Made by a program: the position numbers and the translations under genes. A stretch of DNA of 63,952 nt from Asticcacaulis sp. UBA2476 (GTDB taxonomy: Bacteria > Pseudomonadota > Alphaproteobacteria > Caulobacterales > Caulobacteraceae). How positions within the stretch are numbered: position 1 is the first letter of the stretch; every line of letters begins with the position of its first letter. Of the stretch, positions 8,699-18,703 are shown one piece after another. The notes below the pieces were generated by a model. It saw only the letters and a program-made list of their open reading frames with translations, made no database searches and was not told where the DNA came from. Location: assembly GCA_002342035.1 (NCBI GenBank), contig DDPE01000034.1, positions 1 to 63,952 of the forward strand, given 5' to 3'.

Positions 8699-11600
8699 AT
8701 GCCCCGTAACCTGCGATCGACTGCCGCCTTGTGGTGCCTGCTGCTGGCCGCCCCGGCCTTAAGCTACAGCCCGCTGGTTTTGGCGCAGTCGGCGGTGCCG
8801 CAGGCGACGCGCGGCCTGACGCCGAACCTTGAGGGACAACTGGCGACGCCCATGCGCTACCGGCCAGAGGGCAGTGATTTCGTCATCCGCAATGGCGCGG
8901 AATATTTCAACCGCGCCCTTTACGGCGGCCACACCGCCTTTCGCGTCGATGCCGGGGATAAGCCGGAATTTTCGCTCTACCTCCCCGGACGCGGCGGCAA
9001 TGTCCGCTTAGGGGTGCGCACGTCTGCTGGGGTGAAGTGGTTCAACGATGCCTCAACCATTGAGACCCGCTACCGCCCCGGTGAGATGCTTTATACAATC
9101 CGCGATCCGCTTTTGGGCGCTAATGGCCGGATCGAGCTTGAGGTCGTGGCCTATCATGCGGTTGAAGGCCTGTCGGTGCGCGCGACCGGCCATGCTCTAC
9201 CCAAGGGGGCGGAACTGATCTTTGCGTTTGGCGGCGGCAACGGCGTACGCGGCAAACGCGACGGCGATATCGGCACCGAAAACGTGCCGATCAGCGAATA
9301 TTTCCAGTTCAAGTCGGAATATGCCGCCGACACCCGCTACGGCCTGACCAGGCAGGGCTTTACCGCCGACGGCAAAAACGCCGGGCTAACCGCCACGGTT
9401 TCAGCGCCGGTCACGATCCGGCTGGCCGACGCGGCGCAGTGGGGTGACGCCGCCGCCCTGCTGGCATCCTCACCGGACGCCGCCGTCAAAGTGGTCACAG
9501 GCCGCGTGCCCCTGACCGATAAGCCCGTTTTCCTGACGGTGCAGGTCACCCGCAAAGGGGCCGCGCCTGAACTGGGCGATTACCGCGATGTCACCGCCGG
9601 CAATACCGGCACGGGCCCCAACACCGTCACCACCATAGCGCCCTATGCGGCGAAAGACCTGTCCGCCCAGTTCGATCTGACTCGCCGTCATTTTGAAGCT
9701 TTGCGTAATCGCGTCCGCACGCAAACCCCTGACCAGCACCTTGATGCCGCCATGGGCGCGCTCAATGTTGCCGCCGATGCCCTGTGGGATGTCAATGACA
9801 CTGGCGGCGGCATTACCCACGGCGCCATCGCCTGGCGGGCACGGCTTTTGGGCTGGCGCGGGCCCTATGCGCTCGATGCCCTGGGCTGGCACGACCGGGC
9901 GCGACAGAACCTGAATCTGTGGACGCGCAAGCAGAACACAAAGCCCATCCCCGATCAGGTCGCCCCTGCCGAAGAAGCCACCAATCTGGCTCGCAATCCG
10001 GTCGGGTTGCACACCAATGGCGACCTGTCCAACACCCACTACGATATGAACATCGGCTTTTTTGACGCCATGTTCCGCCATATCCTATGGACCGGCGATC
10101 TGGACTATGCCCGCGACGTCTGGCCCGCGTTAGAGCGCCATATGGCGTGGGAGCAGCGCCTGTTCCGCCGTGAATTTGGACCTGAAAAACTGCCGCTCTA
10201 TGAAGCCTATGCCGCCATCTGGGCGTCGGATGATGTGCAATATAGCGGCGGCGGGGTCGCCTATACGACCGCCTATAACCTTTATCACAACCGCATGGCC
10301 GCCCGTCTCGCCCGCCTGATCGGCAAAGACCCCGCCCCCTATGAGGCCGAGTCCGCCCTGATCGCCAAGGCCATGAAAACCCACCTGTGGATGGAGGATC
10401 GCGGCGCGTTTGGCGAATATAAGGACTATCTGGGCCAGCAGATGTTGCACCCCAGCTACGGCGTGTGGAGCTTCTATCACACTATGGATTCCGGCGTGCC
10501 CGATGTCTTTGAGGCGGCGCGCATGGCCGCCGATGTTGAGCGCAGCTTCAAGCCCCTGCCCGTCACCGGTGACAATGTGCCGAACGACCGCCCTTACCGG
10601 ATGCTGCCCAGCACCGACTGGATGCCCTATAGCTGGTCGATCAACAATGTCGTCATGGGCGAAAACCTCCACACCGCGCTGGGGCTATGGCAGGCCGGGC
10701 GGGCCGATACGGCCTATGAGATCACCCGCGGCGGCATATTAGCCAGTTTCTTCATGGGCATCGCGCCCGGCAATGTCGGCAGCCTGAACTACCTCGATGT
10801 CTATCGCCGTGAGAGCCAGCGCGACTTTGCCGATGGGGCCGGTGTCATGTCGCGCACCGTGGTTGAGGGCCTGTTTGGCGTCAAGCCCGATGCGTTGAGC
10901 CGGACGCTGACACTCAGTCCCGGCTTTCCGGCCGAATGGGATCATGCCCGCTTGACCCACCCGAACCTGACGTTCGGGTTCAAGCGCGAGGGACAAACCG
11001 ACATCTGGCAGGTCAGCCAGACGGAGACACGTTTTGATAAGGTGGTGCTCGACCTGCCCGCCCGTAGCGACGGTGTGGCGGCGGTTTCCGTCAATGGCCG
11101 GCCCGTTCAGTGGAGGGCGCTGAAAAGCGTCGGTGCGCCCAAACTGCGCATCGAAGGCTCGCTGGGCCGGCATGCCGACATCCGCATCGTCTGGGCCGGT
11201 CAGGCCATAGATGCCGCCAAAGCCACCACGGTCGCCGCCACCGCCCCGTTTAGTGGCAAGCGTCAGGGGGCCTTTGAATGGTACGCGCTTGATGCCAAAC
11301 CCGCGCCGCCCCAAAGCTGCCCGGTCAAGGCCCCGGTCTGGGCCAGCGGAACAGCCACGACCGAGCCAGTGGATATCACCACGGCGTTTAACGATAAGGT
11401 CACGGCGATCTTCGCGCCGGGCAAGTACCGCGCCCCGCGCTCGCCGTTTGTCTCGCTGGCCATGCCCGCCCAAGGCATCGGGGCGTGGGCCGGTCACGTC
11501 AATGCCACGGCCACTATTGATGATGCGGCCTTACGCGCATCCGGCGGGCATATCACGCCAGTCAAGGGGTTAAACTTCAAAACGCCAGCGGGTGAAGGCA

Positions 11601-12067
11601 ACAACATCGCCTTTGCCTCCCTGTGGGACAACTACCCCGATGAGGTCAGCGTCAAACTGAGCGGCAAAGCCAAACGCGCCTATCTGCTGATGGCCGGATC
11701 GACCAACCACATGCAAAGCCGGATCACCAATGGCGACGTCATCGTCACCTATACTGACGGCACAACGGCGACACTTGCCCTGCGCAACCCCGATAACTGG
11801 TGGCCGATTGAGCGCGACTACTTCATCGACGACTACCAGTTCCGCCTGTGCGGCGAAGCCCCCGTCCGGGTCGATCTGAAAACCGGCACAGTCTGGGTGC
11901 CGGGGCCGGACAGTAAAGGCCGCAAGGATCGCGAAAAGATCGACGGCGGGGCGGCCAATGTGCTGGCGCTTGATCTCGATCCGTCGAAAACCCTCAAAAA
12001 CCTGAGCGTGCGCGCCGTCGCCAATGAGGTGGTCATCGGCCTGATGGGAGTCAGTCTGGAAAGATAG
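8699..12067 (+). CDS. Large exported DUF4450-type carbohydrate-active protein
   Basis: An 1122-residue protein with a Sec-type leader (about residues 1-29, ending VLAQS). The early block FNRALYGGHTAFRVDAGD and LYLPGRGGNVRLG near residue 75 is what I recognise from DUF4450-containing proteins of polysaccharide utilisation loci. The middle (about 340-700) is helix-rich with repeated tryptophan/aspartate motifs and looks like an (alpha/alpha)6 toroid; the C-terminal 250 residues are beta-rich. It lies 44 bp after the previous gene with AGAGGAAAT as Shine-Dalgarno, so the two are probably one operon. Catalysis on rhamnogalacturonan or similar pectin is an inference from context; the reaction is not known to me. 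Confidence 0.7.
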   Translation: MPRNLRSTAALWCLLLAAPALSYSPLVLAQSAVPQATRGLTPNLEGQLATPMRYRPEGSDFVIRNGAEYFNRALYGGHTAFRVDAGDKPEFSLYLPGRGGNVRLGVRTSAGVKWFNDASTIETRYRPGEMLYTIRDPLLGANGRIELEVVAYHAVEGLSVRATGHALPKGAELIFAFGGGNGVRGKRDGDIGTENVPISEYFQFKSEYAADTRYGLTRQGFTADGKNAGLTATVSAPVTIRLADAAQWGDAAALLASSPDAAVKVVTGRVPLTDKPVFLTVQVTRKGAAPELGDYRDVTAGNTGTGPNTVTTIAPYAAKDLSAQFDLTRRHFEALRNRVRTQTPDQHLDAAMGALNVAADALWDVNDTGGGITHGAIAWRARLLGWRGPYALDALGWHDRARQNLNLWTRKQNTKPIPDQVAPAEEATNLARNPVGLHTNGDLSNTHYDMNIGFFDAMFRHILWTGDLDYARDVWPALERHMAWEQRLFRREFGPEKLPLYEAYAAIWASDDVQYSGGGVAYTTAYNLYHNRMAARLARLIGKDPAPYEAESALIAKAMKTHLWMEDRGAFGEYKDYLGQQMLHPSYGVWSFYHTMDSGVPDVFEAARMAADVERSFKPLPVTGDNVPNDRPYRMLPSTDWMPYSWSINNVVMGENLHTALGLWQAGRADTAYEITRGGILASFFMGIAPGNVGSLNYLDVYRRESQRDFADGAGVMSRTVVEGLFGVKPDALSRTLTLSPGFPAEWDHARLTHPNLTFGFKREGQTDIWQVSQTETRFDKVVLDLPARSDGVAAVSVNGRPVQWRALKSVGAPKLRIEGSLGRHADIRIVWAGQAIDAAKATTVAATAPFSGKRQGAFEWYALDAKPAPPQSCPVKAPVWASGTATTEPVDITTAFNDKVTAIFAPGKYRAPRSPFVSLAMPAQGIGAWAGHVNATATIDDAALRASGGHITPVKGLNFKTPAGEGNNIAFASLWDNYPDEVSVKLSGKAKRAYLLMAGSTNHMQSRITNGDVIVTYTDGTTATLALRNPDNWWPIERDYFIDDYQFRLCGEAPVRVDLKTGTVWVPGPDSKGRKDREKIDGGAANVLALDLDPSKTLKNLSVRAVANEVVIGLMGVSLER

Positions 12068-12414
12068 CGCATCATCGTTTCAATATTCGCATATAGTTTC
12101 AATTATAGGAACGAAAAGCCCATTGCGGGGCAGATTCAAAGCAGATTCGGCGCCACAATTAAACCACACGCCATCCCAAAACTCGCCTCACCTGCCCCTT
12201 GAGATAAGAAATAGCATCATCACAACGAAGCATATTTAATCATACAAATCATAGGATTCGTGCCACTTTATTTCAAATAGACATTTATAAAAAGTCGACC
12301 AAATCACTAATAAAAACATTTGCAGAAAATCCGTCGGAATCGAGCATTTTCGTTTACAGCCGCTCAGACCTAACGTATCGTTTTTGAAATAATAATCCGA
12401 TAATAGGGACGGAA
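12068..12414. promoter_or_regulatory. AT-rich leader upstream of the pectate lyase
   Basis: A 347-bp non-coding stretch, much more AT-rich than the genes on either side. I see no credible ORF and no strong hairpin after the upstream gene. A short direct repeat (CAGATTC twice, around 12131-12148) and several A/T runs are visible. AGGGAC at 12405-12410 is the ribosome binding site for the pectate lyase at 12415. It most likely holds the promoter of the pelA-GH28 pair. Confidence 0.4.
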
Positions 12415-13710
12415 ATGAAACTGGGTAGATGGTCGGGCGCAATCCCGGTAATCGGAATGGCGTTTGCAGCGCACGCCACGGCGGCGGTCATCGGGGTCAA
12501 TACCCCGGCGACTGAGGTCAGCGTGACGCGCCTGAGTGAGATGATTGAGGCGGACCGCGCGGCGTGGAGCGCCTATATTCTAAAGTCCGAGCAACAGATG
12601 GCCTTTGATCGCGCCACTCTGGCCTCCGAACTTCAACCCGGCGAGGCCGCCCCGCCCCCACCCACCGCCGGTAGTGGCAAGATGGCGCTCAATAAAGATG
12701 CCGCCTGGTACGCGACGGCTGAAGCCCGCGCTATGGCCGACACCATCGTCAGTTTTCAAACCCCGTCCGGCGGCTGGAGCAAGAATCAGGATCGCACCAA
12801 GCCGCCCCGCCTCAAAGGCCAGCGCTATAGTAATAATGCCGAGACCATGACGGTCGGCACCGGCAGCTTTGATGAGCCACGCGATCGCTTCTGGACCTTC
12901 GTGGGCTCACTCGACAACGACGCCACCACAACCGAAATGCGTTTCTTAAGCCGCGTTCAGGCGCAATTGTCGGGTGCCGAGAGCGATGTCTACCGCGCCA
13001 GCATCCTCAAGGGCGTGAACTACCTGTTGATGGCGCAGTATCCCAATGGCGGCTGGCCGCAGAACTATCCGCTGGAAGGCGGATTCCACGACGGCATCAC
13101 CTTTAATGACAATGCGGTAGCCAAGGCCGCTGACATTTTAGAAGACGTGGCCGAAGGCCATGCCGATTTTGCCTTTGTGCCGGCCGATCTGCGCCAGAAA
13201 GCCGGGGTCGCCAGTGCGCGCGCCGTCAAGATCATTCTGGACTCGCAGGTGGTTGTGAATGGCAAAAAGACCGTCTGGCCGCAGCAGGTCGATGCCCTGA
13301 CCTTAAAGCCCATTTCAGCGCGCAACTATGAGCCACGCTCTCTGGCCAGCGCCGAAAGCAGCGATGTCCTGCTGTTTCTGATGCGCCAATCCAACCCCTC
13401 GCCCGAACTCAAAGCGGCGGTGCATACCGGCGTTCAGTGGCTGAAAGATCACGCGATTTATGATGTCGCTTTTACCTCGGTCAGCCCCGAAGAGGGCCGC
13501 AAGCTGATCGCAAAGCCCGGTGCTGGGCCGATCTGGTCGCGCAATTACGACATTAAGACCGGTAAGCCGATCTTTGGCGACTGGAGCAAGTTCATCCACA
13601 ACGATGTCAACGAAATCTCTAAGGGCCGCCGCAATGGCTATTCCTGGTACGGCAACAGCCCGCAAAAGGCTATTGACGCCTATCCGGCATGGAAGGCCGC
13701 GCACCCGTAA
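12415..13710 (+). CDS. pelA: Pectate lyase, PL10 family
   Basis: A 431-residue secreted lyase that cleaves de-esterified polygalacturonate by beta-elimination. A Sec leader covers about residues 1-24 (MKLGRWSG...HATAA). PL10 blocks are clear: FQTPSGGWSKNQD near residue 119, YPNGGWPQNYP near residue 212, ITFNDNAV near residue 228 (calcium/active-site loop), and IWSRNYDIKTGKPIFGDW near residue 377. The C-terminal RRNGYSWYG block completes the family pattern. Its stop codon overlaps the start of the GH28 gene, so the two enzymes are translationally coupled. It would start depolymerisation of homogalacturonan outside the cytoplasm. Confidence 0.95.
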   Translation: MKLGRWSGAIPVIGMAFAAHATAAVIGVNTPATEVSVTRLSEMIEADRAAWSAYILKSEQQMAFDRATLASELQPGEAAPPPPTAGSGKMALNKDAAWYATAEARAMADTIVSFQTPSGGWSKNQDRTKPPRLKGQRYSNNAETMTVGTGSFDEPRDRFWTFVGSLDNDATTTEMRFLSRVQAQLSGAESDVYRASILKGVNYLLMAQYPNGGWPQNYPLEGGFHDGITFNDNAVAKAADILEDVAEGHADFAFVPADLRQKAGVASARAVKIILDSQVVVNGKKTVWPQQVDALTLKPISARNYEPRSLASAESSDVLLFLMRQSNPSPELKAAVHTGVQWLKDHAIYDVAFTSVSPEEGRKLIAKPGAGPIWSRNYDIKTGKPIFGDWSKFIHNDVNEISKGRRNGYSWYGNSPQKAIDAYPAWKAAHP

Positions 13711-15137
13711 TGGCCTCCTTCATGCGACGCCTTTTCCTGAAGATGACCGGCGCTACGGTGGCGGCGACGGGCTTTGGTCATGTCTCCGCACTGGCTGCCA
13801 GCGGGGATGACATTGCCATTGATAGCCCAAAGGGCCTGACTGACGCCGTGATCCATGCCGCGGCCTATGGTGCCAAGGGTGATGGCATAACGGTTGATAC
13901 CGCCGCCCTGCAACGGGCCATTGACGCCACCGCAGCGGTTCATGGCACGCTGGTGCTCAAACCCGGCACCTATCTGACTGGATCGTTGTTCCTGAAATCC
14001 GGCATGGCGCTGCGGCTTGATAAGGGCGTGACCCTGATCGGGGTGCAGGATATCGCGGGCTATCCCGATATGCCGACGCGCATCGCGGGGATTGAGCTGT
14101 CGTGGCCCTCAGCCCTGCTCAATGTTTATGGCCAAAGCGATATCAAAATCTACGGCGAAGGCACCATCGACGGCAATGGCAAGGTGTTTTGGGAACGCTT
14201 TAACTCGATCCGCTATGACTACGAAGCCCGCGGCCTGCGCTGGGCGGCCGATTATGACGCCAAGCGGCCGCGTCTGATTCAGATTTATGATTCCCAGCGC
14301 ATCGAACTGGGCGGCGGGCTTATGCTGACCCGCTCCGGCTTCTGGACGGTGCAGGTCGTCTATTCCAACAATGTCAAAGTCTCCGGCATCACCGTGCGCA
14401 ACAATGTCGATGGCAAGGGCCCGTCGACCGATGGCGTGGATATCGATTCCTCCCACACGGTTCTGGTCGAAAAGGCCGACATCGATGCCAACGACGACGC
14501 CTTGTGCCTTAAGGCCGGACGTGACGCCGATGGCCTGCGGGTCAACCGCCCGACCGAGAATGTCGTCATCCGCAACTCGACCGTGCGAACCGCCTATGCG
14601 GGCATCACGTTTGGTTCTGAAACCTCCGGCGGCATCCGCAATGTGCGCGTTTACGGCCTTAAGGTCGTGGGGCCGGTGCGTTACGGCGTCCTGTTTAAAT
14701 CGGCTGCCACACGCGGCGGCGGGGCGTCAGACATTCATATTCGTGACATCGAGGTTGGGCAGGCTGAGACGGGCATCCGCATCAATCTCAACTGGTTTCC
14801 GGCCTATTCCTACGCCAAGATTCCGGACGGGCTGACCGATTACCCATCGTACTGGACGACGCTGACGACGCAGGTGCCCAAGGATAAGGGCCTGCCGCAG
14901 GTCCAGGACATCCATATCTCAAACGTGCGTGGGCGCGGGCTTAAAACCGCCATCGAGCTTGAGGCCTATGCCGGCGCACCGCTTCGCAACCTTCACTTTG
15001 ACGGGCTTGATCTGGAGGCCGCGCAGTTCGGCACCATCCGTCACGCCCGCAATGTGCATTTCGCGCGCAACCGCATCACGACCAATGGGGGAAAAGTCAT
15101 CACGGAGAATGCAGACAACATTACGGGCATCAACTGA
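13710..15137 (+). CDS. Glycoside hydrolase family 28 (polygalacturonase-like), Tat-exported
   Basis: I start this gene at the ATG of the TAATG overlap with pelA, giving 475 residues. The N-terminus MRRLFLKMTG followed by an alanine/glycine core fits a Tat leader. The rest is a right-handed beta-helix with GH28 motifs: STDGVDIDSS near residue 248, NDDALCLKAG near residue 268 (paired catalytic aspartates), and GITFGSETSGG near residue 300, where the usual GHG is replaced by GSE as in exo-acting and rhamnogalacturonan-type members. It would hydrolyse galacturonan or rhamnogalacturonan fragments in the periplasm. The exact bond cleaved is uncertain. Confidence 0.92.
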   Translation: MASFMRRLFLKMTGATVAATGFGHVSALAASGDDIAIDSPKGLTDAVIHAAAYGAKGDGITVDTAALQRAIDATAAVHGTLVLKPGTYLTGSLFLKSGMALRLDKGVTLIGVQDIAGYPDMPTRIAGIELSWPSALLNVYGQSDIKIYGEGTIDGNGKVFWERFNSIRYDYEARGLRWAADYDAKRPRLIQIYDSQRIELGGGLMLTRSGFWTVQVVYSNNVKVSGITVRNNVDGKGPSTDGVDIDSSHTVLVEKADIDANDDALCLKAGRDADGLRVNRPTENVVIRNSTVRTAYAGITFGSETSGGIRNVRVYGLKVVGPVRYGVLFKSAATRGGGASDIHIRDIEVGQAETGIRINLNWFPAYSYAKIPDGLTDYPSYWTTLTTQVPKDKGLPQVQDIHISNVRGRGLKTAIELEAYAGAPLRNLHFDGLDLEAAQFGTIRHARNVHFARNRITTNGGKVITENADNITGIN

Positions 15138-15238
15138 CGGCCCGTTTGCCGCCGAATGACACCGGTGGCGCAGACTACAGAACTTAAATCAAACGACCCG
15201 CCTCAAAGGCATGGTCAAAAAAAGGGGTTAAGGAAACC

Positions 15239-18200
15239 ATGAAACACAAGGATTTGAGATATTTACTGGGCGCGTCGACGCTTGCCCTGACGATCGCTCT
15301 GGGCGGCACCGCTCAGGCGCAGACACCTGCTGCGGCACCTGATGCCACCACGACTGACGATGTGCAGGAAGTCATCGTCGTCGGCGCCCGTAGGGCCGAA
15401 CAATCGGCCATCAACCGCAAAAAGCGCGCCGCCACCACTCAAGATTCTATCGTTGCTGACGACGTCGGCAACTTCCCGGACAAGAACGTCGGTGAAGCTA
15501 TCGCCCGGATCGCCGGTGTGGCACTGGACGTCAGCGATTCCGGCGATTCTGGCGGCTTTACGATCCGCGGTCAGGCCGCCGATCTTATCCGCATCGAAGT
15601 TGACGGCATGTCCATGCTGCCGACTGACTCGCAAAACGGCCGCTCTGTGACCGGGCTGGGCGATATGTCGTCTGACTTGATCAAGAGCGTGGACGTTATC
15701 AAGGGTCAGACCGCTGATATGCGCTCCGGCGGCGTGGGCGGCACGGTCAAGATCGAGCAGCGTAACGGTCTGGATTTCGCCAAGCCGCTGTATAAGCTCA
15801 ATGTTCAGTACCAAAAGAATACGCTGGATGGCCGATGGTCGCCACGCATCAACACCATTTTCACGCGTAAATTCCTGGATGGTCGCCTGGGTGTTTTGTT
15901 CAACGCCACCTATGACGATCAGCGTACCTCAACCGATTTCAACAGCGTATCGGATAAGCAGGTTGGCTATCAACCCTTTGGTGACCACGACAATTCGCCG
16001 GAAAAATCTTTTACAACGCCTTATGATCCCGTTGCCGCAGCCGTGACCACCAAGGCGGGTTGTGCGGCCTTGCCCACCACCGGCATCAACAGCCGCCTGA
16101 ACTGTTATGCGCAATGGGAAGACTTTACACCGTCCCTGCCCCGTATGCGCCGTGAAAACCGCCGCGATACACGTACGTCATTCCAGTTGCGCGCCGACTA
16201 TCGCGTAAACGACGACCTGACCATATTTGCGTCCTATAACCCGAACATCCGAAAGCAGGATTTTCAGGCCTACAACCTGCAAATCGTTGCCCCTACCGGA
16301 TCGACAAATGCTTCCGGCGTATTGGCCACCAATATGCGTAACGTCGTGGTCAATGAAAACCATTACGTCACGCAATACGACCTGATCAGAGGCAATGGCA
16401 GCACAACCCTGAGCTACGACAGCCAGGTGCGCGACATTCAGCGTACGAATGAGCAGCACTATTCGCAACTCGGTGCCGATTTCAAACACGACCAGTGGGT
16501 CGCCAAGGCCCGCATCCAATACGGCTTTGCCAAGGGTGAGCGCGAAGACGATGCCTTTAAGATCATCGCCTCTATTCCTCAGGCCCGCTTCTATATGATT
16601 CCGGAAAATGGCCTTTGGACCTTCGAAGTGCCTAACTTCGATCTGAACAACCCCGCGTCATACTACCCGACCGCACCTGACAACCGCGCAGCCGCCCTGG
16701 GTGGCATACGTCCCGGCGTGTTCCAAAACCCCGGCACAACGGCACGTCTTGAGTACACACCTCAGGCAGATAAGAACAAAGAGTGGAACTATCAGCTTGA
16801 TGTGACCCGCCGCTTCGATAATTTCGGGCCGCTGAAATCCATTAAGTTCGGTGGATCTCATACCAATCGTGAGAACCAGACATGGCGTGAAGGCGGCTTC
16901 CTGATTGCGCCGGGTGTCACCATGTCACGCGCCAGAAGCCTTGACTATATCAAATTCTGCGACCCGACCGTCACCAATGCCAACTGTCAGTTCGGTTCCA
17001 CCACCATCAATACGATCAGCACCAGTCAGGATCGACTGGAAAAAGAACATATGCTGACCCGCGCTCAGTATGAAGAGCTGATCAACAACAGCCTGATTAC
17101 CCTGCCTGGGGCTGACTATTTTGACGGTATGCCGGATCGTGGCAGCCTGATAGACTCATGGAAAGCCTTTGATTTCGATGACTTCTACGGCACGTTGAGC
17201 AAGTATGCTGATCTCGGCGCGCACAATCTTGATTGCCTGTACGAATGTATTGCGTCGGACGGCAAGACCTATACGCGCCCAAGCTACTCGACCACAGAAC
17301 TGACCACGTCGGCCTACCTCATGGGTGACTTTGAAACCCGCCTGTTCAATATGGATGTCATGGGTAACCTCGGCGTCCGCTATCAGAAGATCAAGGTTGA
17401 GGCGGCCCCTTCGGTTAACTTCCAGACAACCACGCTTGATCCTGTGGACGTTGCCGCGATCCGTGCCGGTGCTGTGGGTGTCGACCCGACGGTCACCACA
17501 CTGGTGTCTCGCCGGACAACGGAAATTTCCCGCGAATCCGAAGACTTCCTGCCGAGCTTCAACCTGGCGATCTGGCCGATCGAAGATCAATTGGTGGTTC
17601 GCTATGCCGCGGCGAAACAACGCGCCCGTCCAAGCATGACCCAACTTACCGGAACGGCCGCCGCCACCTGTAACTTCATCAGCGCGGCAGACCAAGCGAC
17701 CCTGGAAGAACTGGGCGTAGCCTTCCCCGGCTACTGGAATGACGCTGATGCTGACGTTGAGAGCGAACCTGTCAATGAAAAAAGATGCTCAGGTCGTATC
17801 GGCAACCCGGAGCTTAAAGGCTATGAGGCCACCACCCAGAACCTGTCGCTGGAATGGTATCCGAACCGCGATACACAGGTAAGCCTTGGCACCTACTCAA
17901 TCGACGTCAAAACCGGGCGGCCAGATGATGATGTTGTGCTTCCTGAGTATGAACTGGAAGGCAACACCTATATCGCCCCCACCTATCGGGATGGCGATGG
18001 CGGCCTGAAACAAACCGGCTTCGAAGTGGCCGCCCGTACCGCCTTTACGTTCCTGCCCAGCGTCCTGAGATACACCGGCGCAGGCTTTAACTACTCGACG
18101 ACGGAAAACAACGCCAGCTTCACACGTGTAGATCCGCTGACCGGCAAACCTCTGCCGCCAGAAAAGCAGTCGAGCTACTACTATAACATCAACTTCTGGT

Positions 18201-18592
18201 ATGATGATGGCCGTATCAATGCCCGTATCGCCTATCAGGAACGTGACTTCTATTACGACCGTATAGATGCCTCCGAAGGCACTAACCGCGTACCTACCGA
18301 AGCGGTCCAAACCGCTAACGGCATAGACCTGCCGCCTTATGGCGGGGCGACCAGTTACTTCAAGACGGTTACCCCGGTTTATAAGAATGGCTCAAAGTCT
18401 CTGGATGGCCGCGCCTCTTATAAGGTCAACAAGAACCTTGAGTTCTTCATCGAAGGCAAGAACCTGCTGGATGATACCGTCACCCGTTATGCGCCGGACG
18501 AACTGCGTGACATTGGCGGAGGTACCCCATACGTCTTCGATACTCTGTACTCCGGTCGCCGTTACTATGTGGGTGTAACCACGACCTTCTGA
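15239..18592 (+). CDS. TonB-dependent receptor 1 (pectin oligosaccharide uptake, predicted)
   Basis: An 1117-residue outer-membrane receptor. A Sec leader ends near ALGGTAQAQ (residue 29), a TonB-box-like DDVQEVIVVGAR lies near residue 45, the plug domain covers about 60-190 (GEAIARIAGVALD, FTIRGQAADLIRIEVDG), and a 22-strand barrel ends in phenylalanine (YYVGVTTTF). It is the Caulobacter-type long receptor family. AAGGA precedes the ATG by 5 nt. It is followed by a strong intrinsic terminator, so it closes its own transcript. Transport of oligogalacturonides across the outer membrane is inferred from the neighbours. Confidence 0.93.
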   Translation: MKHKDLRYLLGASTLALTIALGGTAQAQTPAAAPDATTTDDVQEVIVVGARRAEQSAINRKKRAATTQDSIVADDVGNFPDKNVGEAIARIAGVALDVSDSGDSGGFTIRGQAADLIRIEVDGMSMLPTDSQNGRSVTGLGDMSSDLIKSVDVIKGQTADMRSGGVGGTVKIEQRNGLDFAKPLYKLNVQYQKNTLDGRWSPRINTIFTRKFLDGRLGVLFNATYDDQRTSTDFNSVSDKQVGYQPFGDHDNSPEKSFTTPYDPVAAAVTTKAGCAALPTTGINSRLNCYAQWEDFTPSLPRMRRENRRDTRTSFQLRADYRVNDDLTIFASYNPNIRKQDFQAYNLQIVAPTGSTNASGVLATNMRNVVVNENHYVTQYDLIRGNGSTTLSYDSQVRDIQRTNEQHYSQLGADFKHDQWVAKARIQYGFAKGEREDDAFKIIASIPQARFYMIPENGLWTFEVPNFDLNNPASYYPTAPDNRAAALGGIRPGVFQNPGTTARLEYTPQADKNKEWNYQLDVTRRFDNFGPLKSIKFGGSHTNRENQTWREGGFLIAPGVTMSRARSLDYIKFCDPTVTNANCQFGSTTINTISTSQDRLEKEHMLTRAQYEELINNSLITLPGADYFDGMPDRGSLIDSWKAFDFDDFYGTLSKYADLGAHNLDCLYECIASDGKTYTRPSYSTTELTTSAYLMGDFETRLFNMDVMGNLGVRYQKIKVEAAPSVNFQTTTLDPVDVAAIRAGAVGVDPTVTTLVSRRTTEISRESEDFLPSFNLAIWPIEDQLVVRYAAAKQRARPSMTQLTGTAAATCNFISAADQATLEELGVAFPGYWNDADADVESEPVNEKRCSGRIGNPELKGYEATTQNLSLEWYPNRDTQVSLGTYSIDVKTGRPDDDVVLPEYELEGNTYIAPTYRDGDGGLKQTGFEVAARTAFTFLPSVLRYTGAGFNYSTTENNASFTRVDPLTGKPLPPEKQSSYYYNINFWYDDGRINARIAYQERDFYYDRIDASEGTNRVPTEAVQTANGIDLPPYGGATSYFKTVTPVYKNGSKSLDGRASYKVNKNLEFFIEGKNLLDDTVTRYAPDELRDIGGGTPYVFDTLYSGRRYYVGVTTTF

Positions 18593-18617
18593 TTTTAAGC
18601 GTTCATCTCCTGGCCCT

Positions 18618-18651
18618 GTCCGGCCCTGTTTATCAGGGCCGGACCTTTTTT
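18618..18651 (+). terminator. Rho-independent terminator after TonB receptor 1
   Basis: An 11-bp perfect GC-rich stem (GTCCGGCCCTG at 18618-18628 with CAGGGCCGGAC at 18634-18644), a 5-nt loop and a run of six T at 18646-18651. It lies 26 bp after the receptor stop, so the downstream GH105 gene most likely has its own promoter within 18652-18703. Confidence 0.93.
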
Positions 18652-18703
18652 CCAGTGAGATATGCGTTAAAATCACTCCCTTGTTAGCTTAAAGGATTAC
18701 CTC

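Noticed and set aside
10739..11497. 252-codon minus-strand frame inside the DUF4450-type gene
   Set aside because: High-GC genes leave long open frames on the opposite strand; the translation is rich in Gly/Arg/Asp without domain features.
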